Origin: an uncultured bacterium
GTDB taxonomy: Bacteria > Pseudomonadota > Gammaproteobacteria > Burkholderiales > Burkholderiaceae_C
Length of the DNA stretch: 58,181 nt
Assembly (NCBI GenBank): GCA_903928495.1
Contig: CAIYQZ010000013.1
Span: 1-58,181 of the forward strand
Reading direction: 5' to 3'
Shown here: in pieces, positions 46,052 to 53,585 of the stretch
How the letters are laid out: the number at the start of each line of letters is the position of its first letter
Numbering within the stretch: position 1 is the stretch's first letter
Notes under the pieces: model-generated
The model's input: only the letters and a program-made list of their open reading frames with translations
What the model was told of the DNA's origin: nothing
The model's database searches: none
Made by a program: the position numbers and the translations under genes

Positions 46052-46939
46052 ATGGACATCAAAACATCCCCGCTGGTCGCCATGGCCCGCGAAGCGAAGC
46101 GCCCCACACCGTGGTGGCTGGCGTGGCCTGTGGGCATTGCCATCATCTTTGGCGGTCTGATTTCCGGAGACCTCTTGGGGCAAGCCATCCTGGGCAACCC
46201 AGACAAAGCCAACCCCATTTACCAGTTCATCGACATCACCGGGTTCGGAATGATCGTGTTGCTGCTGGCCCTGTGGCTGCGGCTGAAAGAGGGGCGGGCT
46301 TTTTCGTCCATAGGCCTGAGGGGGACCAACCCGGTGGGCAAGCTGGCAGGCGGCCTGGCGATTGGTGCAGCCATGATGACCGTGGGCGTGGTGGTGCCGT
46401 GGGCCATGGGGCAGTACGAGCTGGGTGCCTCTGCGCACGCGCGGCTTGGCATGGATGCGGTGCTGTGGCTGATTCCGCTGTTTGCTGTGTTCATCTTGCA
46501 GGGCTCGACCGAAGAACTGGTGTTGCGCGGCTACATGCTGCAAACGGGCGGCTTGCAGATGCCGGGCCTGGCCGCCATCGTGGGCACGTCGGTGCTGTTC
46601 AGCGCCATGCACCGGGACTTTGACCCCATTCCATTCATCAACATCGTGCTGTATGCCCTGTTTGCCTGTTTTGTGGCGCTGGCCGATGGCAACCTGTGGC
46701 GCATCTGTGGCATCCACGCCGGGTGGAATTTCTTCCAGGGCAACGTGTTTGGCCTGCCCGTCAGCGGCAACACAGAGGGCACGTCTCTCTTGAATTTCGG
46801 GCCCGCGCAGGGTTCGAACGTTGCCATCACAGGCGGCAACTTCGGGGTGGAAGCCAGCCTCATGGGCACTGCTGTGCTGACCATCTCGCTGGTGGTCGCC
46901 GTGTGGACTTATCGCACACGCGCCAGGCAAAGACACTGA
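46052..46939 (+). CDS. CPBP-family intramembrane metalloprotease
   Basis: A 295-residue membrane protein with about eight helices and the Abi/CPBP motifs STEELVLRGYML (EExxxR), FSAMHRDFDP (FxxxH) and GIHAGWNFFQGN (HxxxN/B), like Rce1-type CAAX proteases. Bacterial members act in protein maturation, immunity to self-made bacteriocins, or have unknown roles. 38 bases after lysR on the same strand and 41 before a lipoprotein gene, so possibly part of a longer unit. Confidence 0.92.
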   Translation: MDIKTSPLVAMAREAKRPTPWWLAWPVGIAIIFGGLISGDLLGQAILGNPDKANPIYQFIDITGFGMIVLLLALWLRLKEGRAFSSIGLRGTNPVGKLAGGLAIGAAMMTVGVVVPWAMGQYELGASAHARLGMDAVLWLIPLFAVFILQGSTEELVLRGYMLQTGGLQMPGLAAIVGTSVLFSAMHRDFDPIPFINIVLYALFACFVALADGNLWRICGIHAGWNFFQGNVFGLPVSGNTEGTSLLNFGPAQGSNVAITGGNFGVEASLMGTAVLTISLVVAVWTYRTRARQRH

Positions 46940-46980
46940 GTGGGCATGGTGCCAGCACGGTTTGAGCAGGGAGCTTGAGC

Positions 46981-47841
46981 ATGAAACTGTTGTGTTCGGT
47001 GGCGGTTTTGGCCGCCACTCTGTCGATGGCGGGTTGCTACACACCCCCTGCGCCCAAGCCGCTGGCTGCCGCCGAGTGGCAAGCCGGCATTCGGCTGGTG
47101 CCACAGGCAGCCGCAGAAACACTGCCCGAGGGGGCCGTGGTGCTGGACGGTCGCCAATGGGTGTGGCTGCCATCGGTGTCGTCAGCGCAGGCAGCGGTGA
47201 ACATGCTGATCCCTCTGCCGTTTGTCGTGGACGGTGTGATGGGCCAGGTTCATCAAGGCCAATCACAGCAGTTCGGCAGTTCTCTTGCCGGTGTTTCGCC
47301 GCAAGCTGCGATGCAGCGGCAACTGCAGCAGCGCAACAGGCTGGCCGTGCAGGGCCAGGGGCTGGCCACCAGCGTGTTCTGCTTTCTTCAGGAAGGTGCA
47401 GACGACCGCTACCGCATGGCTTTCGTGGCTGAGTTCAAAGACCGCGAGCAAACCGGCCGATACATGGTGCATCTGCCCCTGGCGCTGACGGTGACCGAAC
47501 TGCAACAGGCCCACAGCAACGGGGCATTGCAGCAAGCCATTGATGCCGCCGCCGAGCAGATGGCCAACCTGTTTGACAAAGCCGCCCGCGGCGAACTGGC
47601 CGCCAGCGTGGGGCGCGTGACCGTCGGCAGCCTGAACCTCGTCAGCAGCAAGTCCAGCGGTATGTTGTCGCCCAGCCTGGTCATCGCCAGGAATGCCCAA
47701 CTGATAGAAGAAGGGCCCAACCACGTGATCGTCCGTATGGCAGGGGTTACCTCAATGCCAGAGGGCAGCGGCGGCCTGTTTTATGGTGTGCACTACCTGC
47801 TCAAAAGCCAGCTCCACACCTTCGAAAGACAACCCGGCTGA
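46981..47841 (+). CDS. Lipoprotein of unknown function
   Basis: A 286-residue protein with lipobox LSMAGCYTPP (Cys19 or so). The mature part has two regions: a mixed strand-rich segment with WQAGIRLVPQAAAETLPEG and a later part with YMVHLPLALTVTEL and GALQQAIDAAAEQMANLFD. No family recognised. Start ATG 46981. Confidence 0.8.
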   Translation: MKLLCSVAVLAATLSMAGCYTPPAPKPLAAAEWQAGIRLVPQAAAETLPEGAVVLDGRQWVWLPSVSSAQAAVNMLIPLPFVVDGVMGQVHQGQSQQFGSSLAGVSPQAAMQRQLQQRNRLAVQGQGLATSVFCFLQEGADDRYRMAFVAEFKDREQTGRYMVHLPLALTVTELQQAHSNGALQQAIDAAAEQMANLFDKAARGELAASVGRVTVGSLNLVSSKSSGMLSPSLVIARNAQLIEEGPNHVIVRMAGVTSMPEGSGGLFYGVHYLLKSQLHTFERQPG

Positions 47842-47886
47842 CCCGAGCGAGGGCATGCCAGCCACCCCAACTGAAAGCACGCGTCT

Positions 47887-48390
47887 ATGCACACCCTGTT
47901 CCGTTTTGCGCCGGCCATGCTTCTGATGCTGGCCACCGCATCACACGCCATCAACGCCGAATACGCCAAAAAGCTCGAACGCTCCGGCTGCACGCAAATG
48001 ACCGAGCTGCAAGGCTGCGACATCAACAAGACCAAGGCCGAAAACGCCAAAGCCGCTGCGTCAGCCCAAGCGGGCGCAAAGGCAGCGCCGGAACCCACCC
48101 CCGCCAAAACGCCGCCCAAGTCCGGCACCAGCGCTTCGGGTGGTTCGCCCTACACCGGCAACTGGATTGCCACCGGCACCGGAGGCGCCACCGTGGCCAA
48201 GATTCGCATCGACGCCAAAGAAAAGGTGTGGGTCAACGGCAAACCGGTCAAGGCCAAGCGCAGCGACGGTGCACTGGTGTTCAAAGACAAGTTCATCACC
48301 TACACCATCCAGGGCGACCGCCGCCTGAAGGGCGAAGACACCTGGTATGACTCGGACGCACAGACCCGGGGACCCATCGCGGCGGAATGA
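47887..48390 (+). CDS. Secreted hypothetical protein
   Basis: A 167-residue protein with a signal peptide (FAPAMLLMLATASHAINAEY). Then a short cysteine-bearing motif KKLERSGCTQMTELQGCDIN, an Ala/Pro linker (about 55-85) and a C-terminal beta-rich part: GNWIATGTGGATVAKIRI, KVWVNGKPVKAKRSDGAL, VFKDKFITYTIQGD. The C-terminal part looks like a small beta-barrel of unknown type. Two cysteines probably form a disulfide. Confidence 0.75.
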   Translation: MHTLFRFAPAMLLMLATASHAINAEYAKKLERSGCTQMTELQGCDINKTKAENAKAAASAQAGAKAAPEPTPAKTPPKSGTSASGGSPYTGNWIATGTGGATVAKIRIDAKEKVWVNGKPVKAKRSDGALVFKDKFITYTIQGDRRLKGEDTWYDSDAQTRGPIAAE

Positions 48391-48403
48391 CCGTTTGTGG
48401 CAA

Positions 48404-48452
48404 CAAATAGGGCTCTACCGCTTGATGGTCATGGCTTTATAGATATTGAATT
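48404..48452 (+). repeat. Dispersed intergenic repeat, copy D
   Basis: AAATAGGGCTCTACCGCTTG, ATGGTCATGGCTTTATAGAT. Shares GGCTCTACCGCTTGAT exactly with copy E. It lies in the leader of the M13 peptidase gene, ending just before its ribosome binding site. Confidence 0.7.
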
Positions 48453-48464
48453 GGGAGTGAATCC

Positions 48465-50567
48465 ATGATGTCTCCACTCAAAACCCTGACCGCGCTGTTG
48501 GTCAGTGCACCGCTGCTGGCGCCTGCCGCCGATGTCAGCAGTAACAACAGCAGCAGCCTGTCACCGCTGGTGGCGCGGCCCACCCGGGCCACATCGGTGT
48601 TGCCCATCGGTCCGCTGGGTTATTCCCCCAGCCACATGGACAAGTCTGTCAGCCCGCGCCAAGACTTTTACACCTACGCCACCGGCAACTGGCTCAACAG
48701 CCTGACCATTCCCGACTCGGAGTCCGATGTTGGCGGTTTCTCCCTGCTCAAGACGGCGCTGAAGCACCAGTTGCTCAGCATCACGCTGCGGGCGGGCCAA
48801 GGCGGGTTTGCCAAGGGCAGCCCCGAGCAGCAGGTGGGCGACTACTACCGTGCCGCCATGAACACGGCCAGGCAAGACCAGCTGGGTCTGGAGCCCCTGA
48901 AGGCCGACCTGGCACAGGCCGTGGCTGCTGCCAGCCCGGCAGAGCTGGCCCGCTTCTCGGCCGAACAACTGAAGAAGGCCGGGGGCTCGCCGTTGCTGAT
49001 GGCCTGGCCCATCTCCGATGCCAAAGACAACACCCGCATGGTGCTGGTGTTGTTGCCAGGCGGGCCGCAGCTGGAGCAAAACCAGTACACCGACGCGGCG
49101 GCCCAGCGCATCCGAGACCTGTACGTGGGCTACGTCACCCGCATGCTGCGCCATGCGGGCGACGACGAAGCACTGGCCGCAAAGCGTGCCGCCAACATCC
49201 TCGCCATGGAAACCGAGCTGATGGCGCCCCGCCTCACGCCGCTGCAGGGTCGTGACCCGGCACGCACGTACAACATCCTGTCGCTGAGCGAGGCGCAGGC
49301 CGTCATTCCGGCACTCGACCTGGGCGAGATGCTGAAGCAGCTGGGCGTGGATCCATCCACACGCCTGCAGGTGATGGACCTGGAAGGCCTGAAGGCACTC
49401 AACCATGTGCTGGCCACCCGCCCGCGCGAAGACGTGCAAACCCTGCTGCGCTGGTTCGTGCTGTCGGCCAATGCAAGCTTCTTGGGCCAGCCGTGGTACG
49501 GCATGGCTGACGAATACCAGCGCCAGCGTGACCAGCTGGTGCGCTCGGAGCCGCGCGAAGAACAGACGGTGGACGCCATTGCCATGCAGCTGTACCACCC
49601 GCTGTCGCAGCTCTATGTGAAAACCTACTTCCCCGATTCCACCCGCCGCGAGGTCACCGCGATGGTCGGTCACATCCGCCAGGAGTTTGAAACGCGCCTG
49701 CGTGCCAACCCCTGGCTGGACGAGCCCACCCGCAAGGCCGCACTGGAGAAGCTGTCGCGGGTGGACATCCAGGTGGGCTACCCCAAGAACTGGATCGACT
49801 TCAGCAGCATCGACATCCGCGCCGACGACCATCTGGGCAACAACCAGCGCATTGCCGCCTTCACCCTGAAGCGCGAGCTGGACAAGCTGCCACTGCCCGC
49901 GAAAGTGGAGCGGTTCAACTCCCCGAAATACACCACCCCCATCGCGGTGAACGCGGCGTACAACCCCTCGTACAACGGCATCGACATCACGGCCGCCATC
50001 GTCCAGCCGCCTTTCTACACGCCGGGCGCAGACATGGCTGTGAACTACTGCACCATCGGCGCGGTCATTGGCCACGAGCTGACCCACGGCTTTGACAGCA
50101 ATGGCAGCCGCTACGACGCCATTGGCAACGTGCGCAACTGGTGGACGCCTGCGGCCAGCAGCGAATTCCAGCAGCGCACCCAGTTGCTGGTAGACCAGTA
50201 CAACGGCTTCACGGTGCTGCCGGGTCTGGTGCAAAGCGGGGAACTGACGCTGACCGAGAACACCGCCGACCTGGGCGGCATCACCCTGGCGCACGCCGCG
50301 CTGAACCGGGCGCTCAAGGGCAAGCAGCTGCCCAAAGTGGACGGACTGACCACAGACCAGCGTTGTTTTGTGGCCTGGGCGCAGCTGTGGACCTACAAGG
50401 CCCGCACCGAACGCATCCGCCTGCTGGCGGCCACCGACTTCCATGCGCTGGACTTTTTGCGCAGCTTTGGGCCGCTGCGCAACCTGGATGCGTTCCACAA
50501 GGCGTTTGGCACCAGGCCGGGCGATCCGATGTGGCTGGCGCCTGAGAAGCGGGCGCGCATCTGGTAA
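48465..50567 (+). CDS. M13-family (neprilysin/PepO-like) metallopeptidase
   Basis: A 700-residue secreted zinc endopeptidase. Signal peptide MMSPLKTLTALLVSAPLLA, N-terminal family marker PRQDFYTYATGNWL, zinc motif VIGHELTHGFD (HExxH), third ligand in ENTADLGG (ExxxD), and substrate-binding NAAYNPSYN. The C-terminal CxxW seen in many members reads EKRARIW, without the cysteine. It cuts short peptides in the periplasm or outside. Start ATG 48465 or 48468, preceded by GGGAG. Confidence 0.95.
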   Translation: MMSPLKTLTALLVSAPLLAPAADVSSNNSSSLSPLVARPTRATSVLPIGPLGYSPSHMDKSVSPRQDFYTYATGNWLNSLTIPDSESDVGGFSLLKTALKHQLLSITLRAGQGGFAKGSPEQQVGDYYRAAMNTARQDQLGLEPLKADLAQAVAAASPAELARFSAEQLKKAGGSPLLMAWPISDAKDNTRMVLVLLPGGPQLEQNQYTDAAAQRIRDLYVGYVTRMLRHAGDDEALAAKRAANILAMETELMAPRLTPLQGRDPARTYNILSLSEAQAVIPALDLGEMLKQLGVDPSTRLQVMDLEGLKALNHVLATRPREDVQTLLRWFVLSANASFLGQPWYGMADEYQRQRDQLVRSEPREEQTVDAIAMQLYHPLSQLYVKTYFPDSTRREVTAMVGHIRQEFETRLRANPWLDEPTRKAALEKLSRVDIQVGYPKNWIDFSSIDIRADDHLGNNQRIAAFTLKRELDKLPLPAKVERFNSPKYTTPIAVNAAYNPSYNGIDITAAIVQPPFYTPGADMAVNYCTIGAVIGHELTHGFDSNGSRYDAIGNVRNWWTPAASSEFQQRTQLLVDQYNGFTVLPGLVQSGELTLTENTADLGGITLAHAALNRALKGKQLPKVDGLTTDQRCFVAWAQLWTYKARTERIRLLAATDFHALDFLRSFGPLRNLDAFHKAFGTRPGDPMWLAPEKRARIW

Positions 50568-50585
50568 CCGACATTGCATTCGGCC

Positions 50586-51455
50586 ATGACACAGGCAGCT
50601 GAACCCAAAACGCCCGTGCTGCTGCGCGTCCTGCAGTTCCCGCTGACCCGTCTGGTGCTGTTGGGCGGCGTGCTTTTCGTCCTGATGGGGGTGAAAAACG
50701 GCTTCAGCGCCAAGTACGCCGCCCAGCCGCTGCTGAATCTCGCGGCGGTGGGTGCCATGTCGGCGCTGAGCCTGGCGGTCTACATGGCCTTTGTGCGCCT
50801 GATCGAGCAGCGAGCCGTCACCGAGCTGTCGCTGCCCGGCATGGGCCGTGAACTCGGTGTGGGGCTGTTGGGGGGCGTCAGCCTGTACACCCTGTGTGTG
50901 CTGGTCCTGATGATGCTGGGCGTTTACCGCGTTGACGGTTTCAACCCCGTGAGCTTCATGCTGCCCGTCGTGGCCATGGCGCTGGGCTCTGGCGTCATTG
51001 AGGAGCTGGTGTTTCGGGGTGCGCTGTTTCGCATCGTCGAGGAGTGGCTGGGCAGTTGGGTGTCGGTGGTGGTGTCGTCGCTGATGTTTGGGCTGGTGCA
51101 TCTGGCCAACCCTGCCAGCACGTTGACGGGTGCGCTGTTCATCAGCGTCGAAGCGGGCTTGCTGCTGGCCGCTGCCTACATGGTGACGCGCCGTCTGTGG
51201 CTGGCCATGGGGTTTCACATGGCGTGGAACTTCACGCAGTCGGGTGTTTTTTCGGGCGTGGTGTCAGGCAGTGACAGCGCTCCGGGCCTGATCAAGGCCA
51301 CCATCCAGGGCCCCGACCTGCTGACTGGCGGCAGCTTTGGCCTGGAGGCCTCGGTCATCGCGTGTGTGCTGTGCACCACCACAGGGGTGCTGCTGCTGCG
51401 CATGGCCATCAAGCGCGGCCATGTGGTGCGGCCACCTTGGAGCCGCAACAACTGA
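50586..51455 (+). CDS. CPBP-family intramembrane metalloprotease, second copy
   Basis: A 289-residue protein with about eight helices and motifs VIEELVFRGALFRI (EExxxR), LMFGLVHLANP (FxxxH) and GFHMAWNFTQ (HxxxN). The same family as the one at 46052 but too different in the loop and N-terminus to be a fresh duplicate. It follows the M13 peptidase by 18 bases. Start ATG 50586. Confidence 0.92.
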   Translation: MTQAAEPKTPVLLRVLQFPLTRLVLLGGVLFVLMGVKNGFSAKYAAQPLLNLAAVGAMSALSLAVYMAFVRLIEQRAVTELSLPGMGRELGVGLLGGVSLYTLCVLVLMMLGVYRVDGFNPVSFMLPVVAMALGSGVIEELVFRGALFRIVEEWLGSWVSVVVSSLMFGLVHLANPASTLTGALFISVEAGLLLAAAYMVTRRLWLAMGFHMAWNFTQSGVFSGVVSGSDSAPGLIKATIQGPDLLTGGSFGLEASVIACVLCTTTGVLLLRMAIKRGHVVRPPWSRNN

Positions 51456-51471
51456 TATTGCGTGGGCCGGG

Positions 51472-52029
51472 TTACTTCACCCCCATGAGCGCACCCTCCA
51501 CCGCCTGCACAAAGCGTGGATTGAGAGGGTCCAACATGGAAGGGAAACTGCTCACCTTGCCGTCGGGCGTGATCAGGTATTTGTGGAAGTTCCAGCTCGG
51601 CGCGTCGTGGGTGGCCGCGATCAGCCGCGCAAAGAGTGGGTCGGTTTTGATGGGCACCGTGAGCTTTTCGGCCACCGTAAACGTCACGCCGAAGTTGACC
51701 TCGCAAAACGCACCGATGTCTGCGTTCTTGCGGGGTTCTTGCCCGCCAAAGTCGTTGGCAGGTATGCCCACCACCTGCAGGCCACGCGCCTTGTAGCGCT
51801 GGTGCAGTTTTTCCAGGCTGCCGTATTGGGGCGTAAATCCGCATTCGCTGGCCGTGTTGACCACCAGCAGCGCGCGCGCCGGGAGTTTGCACAGGTCCAT
51901 GGCACTGCCGCCAATCAGCGGGCTGACCCGGTAGCTAGCCAAGCCCGCACACAGGTTGCCGGCGTGGGCTGTCGTGGCTGTTGCAAGCAGGGCCACGGCC
52001 AACTGCAAATAAACGGTGACGTGTTTCAT
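51472..52029 (-). CDS. Exported glutathione peroxidase-family protein
   Basis: A 185-residue thioredoxin-fold peroxidase with Cys in place of selenocysteine: VNTASECGFTPQYGSLEKLH, then NDFGGQEP and WNFHKYLI complete the Cys/Gln/Trp/Asn tetrad. An N-terminal signal peptide (VTVYLQLAVALLATATTAHA) predicts periplasmic location, unlike the usual cytoplasmic form. It probably reduces hydroperoxides using a thioredoxin-like partner. Start ATG 52029; 52038 is an alternative. Confidence 0.9.
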   Translation of the reverse strand: MKHVTVYLQLAVALLATATTAHAGNLCAGLASYRVSPLIGGSAMDLCKLPARALLVVNTASECGFTPQYGSLEKLHQRYKARGLQVVGIPANDFGGQEPRKNADIGAFCEVNFGVTFTVAEKLTVPIKTDPLFARLIAATHDAPSWNFHKYLITPDGKVSSFPSMLDPLNPRFVQAVEGALMGVK

Positions 52030-52069
52030 GCCCGCCATGATGCGCGGGCACAAGAGACCTTGTGAACGA

Positions 52070-52804
52070 TCAGGTTCGGTACCAGAAGCCGAACGCCCAA
52101 CTGCGGCCGTTGACAACGCCCGACGACACGGCCGTGACCGAGCCCTGCAGCAATTCGACAATGGCCAGGCCAGTGCCCGTGAGTGGGGTCAGCAACACGG
52201 TGTAGGCGGTGCCAGACACCTTGGTCAGGGCAGATGCGGTGGCCCCGGTCACCTTGAGATCGGCCAGGGCAAAACTGTCGCCCACGTCCAGGTTGAAGGA
52301 GATGTTCAGGGTGAAAGGCCCGGTGGCGTCTCCCGACAGGGCTGACTTGATCTCCACCCGGGGCTCGGTGTCTGGCAACACGGTGTTGTAGGCCTGGGCG
52401 AAGCTGTAGGGCACGGTGTTGCTGGCCTTGCCGGTGGCGTCGGCAAACGCGCCGGCGGGCACCGTGAGCAGCACGTTGCCCGAGCTCTGGGTGTTGGGCT
52501 CTATTTCAACGGTGAACACGGTGGCGCTGAGCGACTTGAAGCTGCCCGCCACCTGCCTGCCGCCCTGCAAAGCAAAAGCCAGAGAGCCGGTAGGGAACGC
52601 CGCCACCGACGCGCTGAACTCGAACCGCACGGTGAACACCGCCCCGGCCAGCGCGCCCGCGCTGGACGAGATGGTCAGGGTGGGGGCCACCGCCGGCACC
52701 ACCACCGCATCATCGGAGCCGCCACCGCAAGCGACCAGCAGCGTGGTGCAGCCGACAGCCGCCAGCAGGTGACGACGGGAACCATCAAAAGCATGTGATG
52801 TCAT
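52070..52804 (-). CDS. Tat lipoprotein with Ig-like fold
   Basis: A 244-residue protein with a twin-arginine signal and a lipobox: SRRHLLAAVGCTTLLVACGG. The rest (about 35-244) is strand-rich with TISSSAGALAGAVFTVRFEF and ALADLKVTGATASALTKVSG, resembling repeated bacterial Ig-like domains (two copies). Function unknown; likely structural or binding at the cell surface. Four-base overlap with the FrnE-like gene, so cotranscribed. Confidence 0.8.
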   Translation of the reverse strand: MTSHAFDGSRRHLLAAVGCTTLLVACGGGSDDAVVVPAVAPTLTISSSAGALAGAVFTVRFEFSASVAAFPTGSLAFALQGGRQVAGSFKSLSATVFTVEIEPNTQSSGNVLLTVPAGAFADATGKASNTVPYSFAQAYNTVLPDTEPRVEIKSALSGDATGPFTLNISFNLDVGDSFALADLKVTGATASALTKVSGTAYTVLLTPLTGTGLAIVELLQGSVTAVSSGVVNGRSWAFGFWYRT

Positions 52805-53505
52805 GTTGCCTCCTTGGCAATCTGTTGCAAGGCCTGGGCAAACACCTCGGCCGGTTGGCCACCGGAAATCAGGTGCCGGTGGTTGACGATGACGGCGGGC
52901 ACCGAACCGATGCCCAGCCCCTGAAAATGGGCCTGCTGCTCGCGCACGTCTTGCGCAAATTCACCCGAGGTCAACACGGCGCGGGCGCGTTCCACAGGCA
53001 GGGCGACAGACCCAAACGCCTCCACTATAGCCAGCAATACGGCGGGATCGGACGGGTTCTCTGCACGGCCCTGGTACGACGTGAGCAGGGCTTTTTTCAG
53101 CGCCAATGCGTCGCCTGGCGCGCCTTCCACGCTGGCCCAGTGCAACAGGCGGTGGGCGTCAAACGTGTTCCAGATGCGCCCACGCCCTTCGGCCCTGAAC
53201 ACAAAGCCCTCCTGTGCGCCACGCTGGCGGATGGTCTCGCGGATCTGCGCCTGCTGCTCGGGTGAGCTGCCGTACTTGCGGCCCAGGTGTTCGGTGATGT
53301 CTTCCCCCTCGGGGCCCATGCGGGGGTTCAGTTCGAAGGGCTGGGGGTGGATGGTGGCGGTGACCTGGCCTTGCAATTGCCCCAATGCGCGCTCCAGAGC
53401 CCACAGGCCAACGGCGCACCAGGGGCAGGCAACGTCGGACACAAAGTCGATGTGGAGCGGGGTGGGGGTTTGTTGTGACGCAGGTGAGACTTGAGATGTG
53501 GTCAT
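52801..53505 (-). CDS. FrnE/DsbA-family oxidoreductase-like protein
   Basis: A 234-residue thioredoxin-fold protein with a helical insert (DsbA-like). Active site FVSDVACPWCAVG (CPWC) at about residue 25 and cis-Pro loop GIGSVPAVIVN near 205. No signal peptide: the start has a polar Ser/Gln/Pro stretch, so it is cytoplasmic, like 2-hydroxychromene-2-carboxylate isomerase and FrnE relatives. Role likely thiol-disulfide chemistry or isomerase; not assignable further. Confidence 0.9.
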   Translation of the reverse strand: MTTSQVSPASQQTPTPLHIDFVSDVACPWCAVGLWALERALGQLQGQVTATIHPQPFELNPRMGPEGEDITEHLGRKYGSSPEQQAQIRETIRQRGAQEGFVFRAEGRGRIWNTFDAHRLLHWASVEGAPGDALALKKALLTSYQGRAENPSDPAVLLAIVEAFGSVALPVERARAVLTSGEFAQDVREQQAHFQGLGIGSVPAVIVNHRHLISGGQPAEVFAQALQQIAKEAT

Positions 53506-53585
53506 GGGTGCTGCCGGTAAGTGCCTTGCATTCTCTCCGGACTGGAGCGGTTTAGCATGTCATCAACAAGCCTTGTTGCCACCCC

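Noticed and set aside
48561-51218. An 885-codon minus-strand open frame
   Set aside because: It runs antisense across the M13 peptidase and the CPBP gene, both of which have strong motifs; high His/Gln content marks it as a shadow frame.
46052-51455. The two CPBP proteases as a tandem duplication
   Set aside because: They share only family motifs; the N-termini and loops differ and other genes separate them, so recent duplication is not supported.
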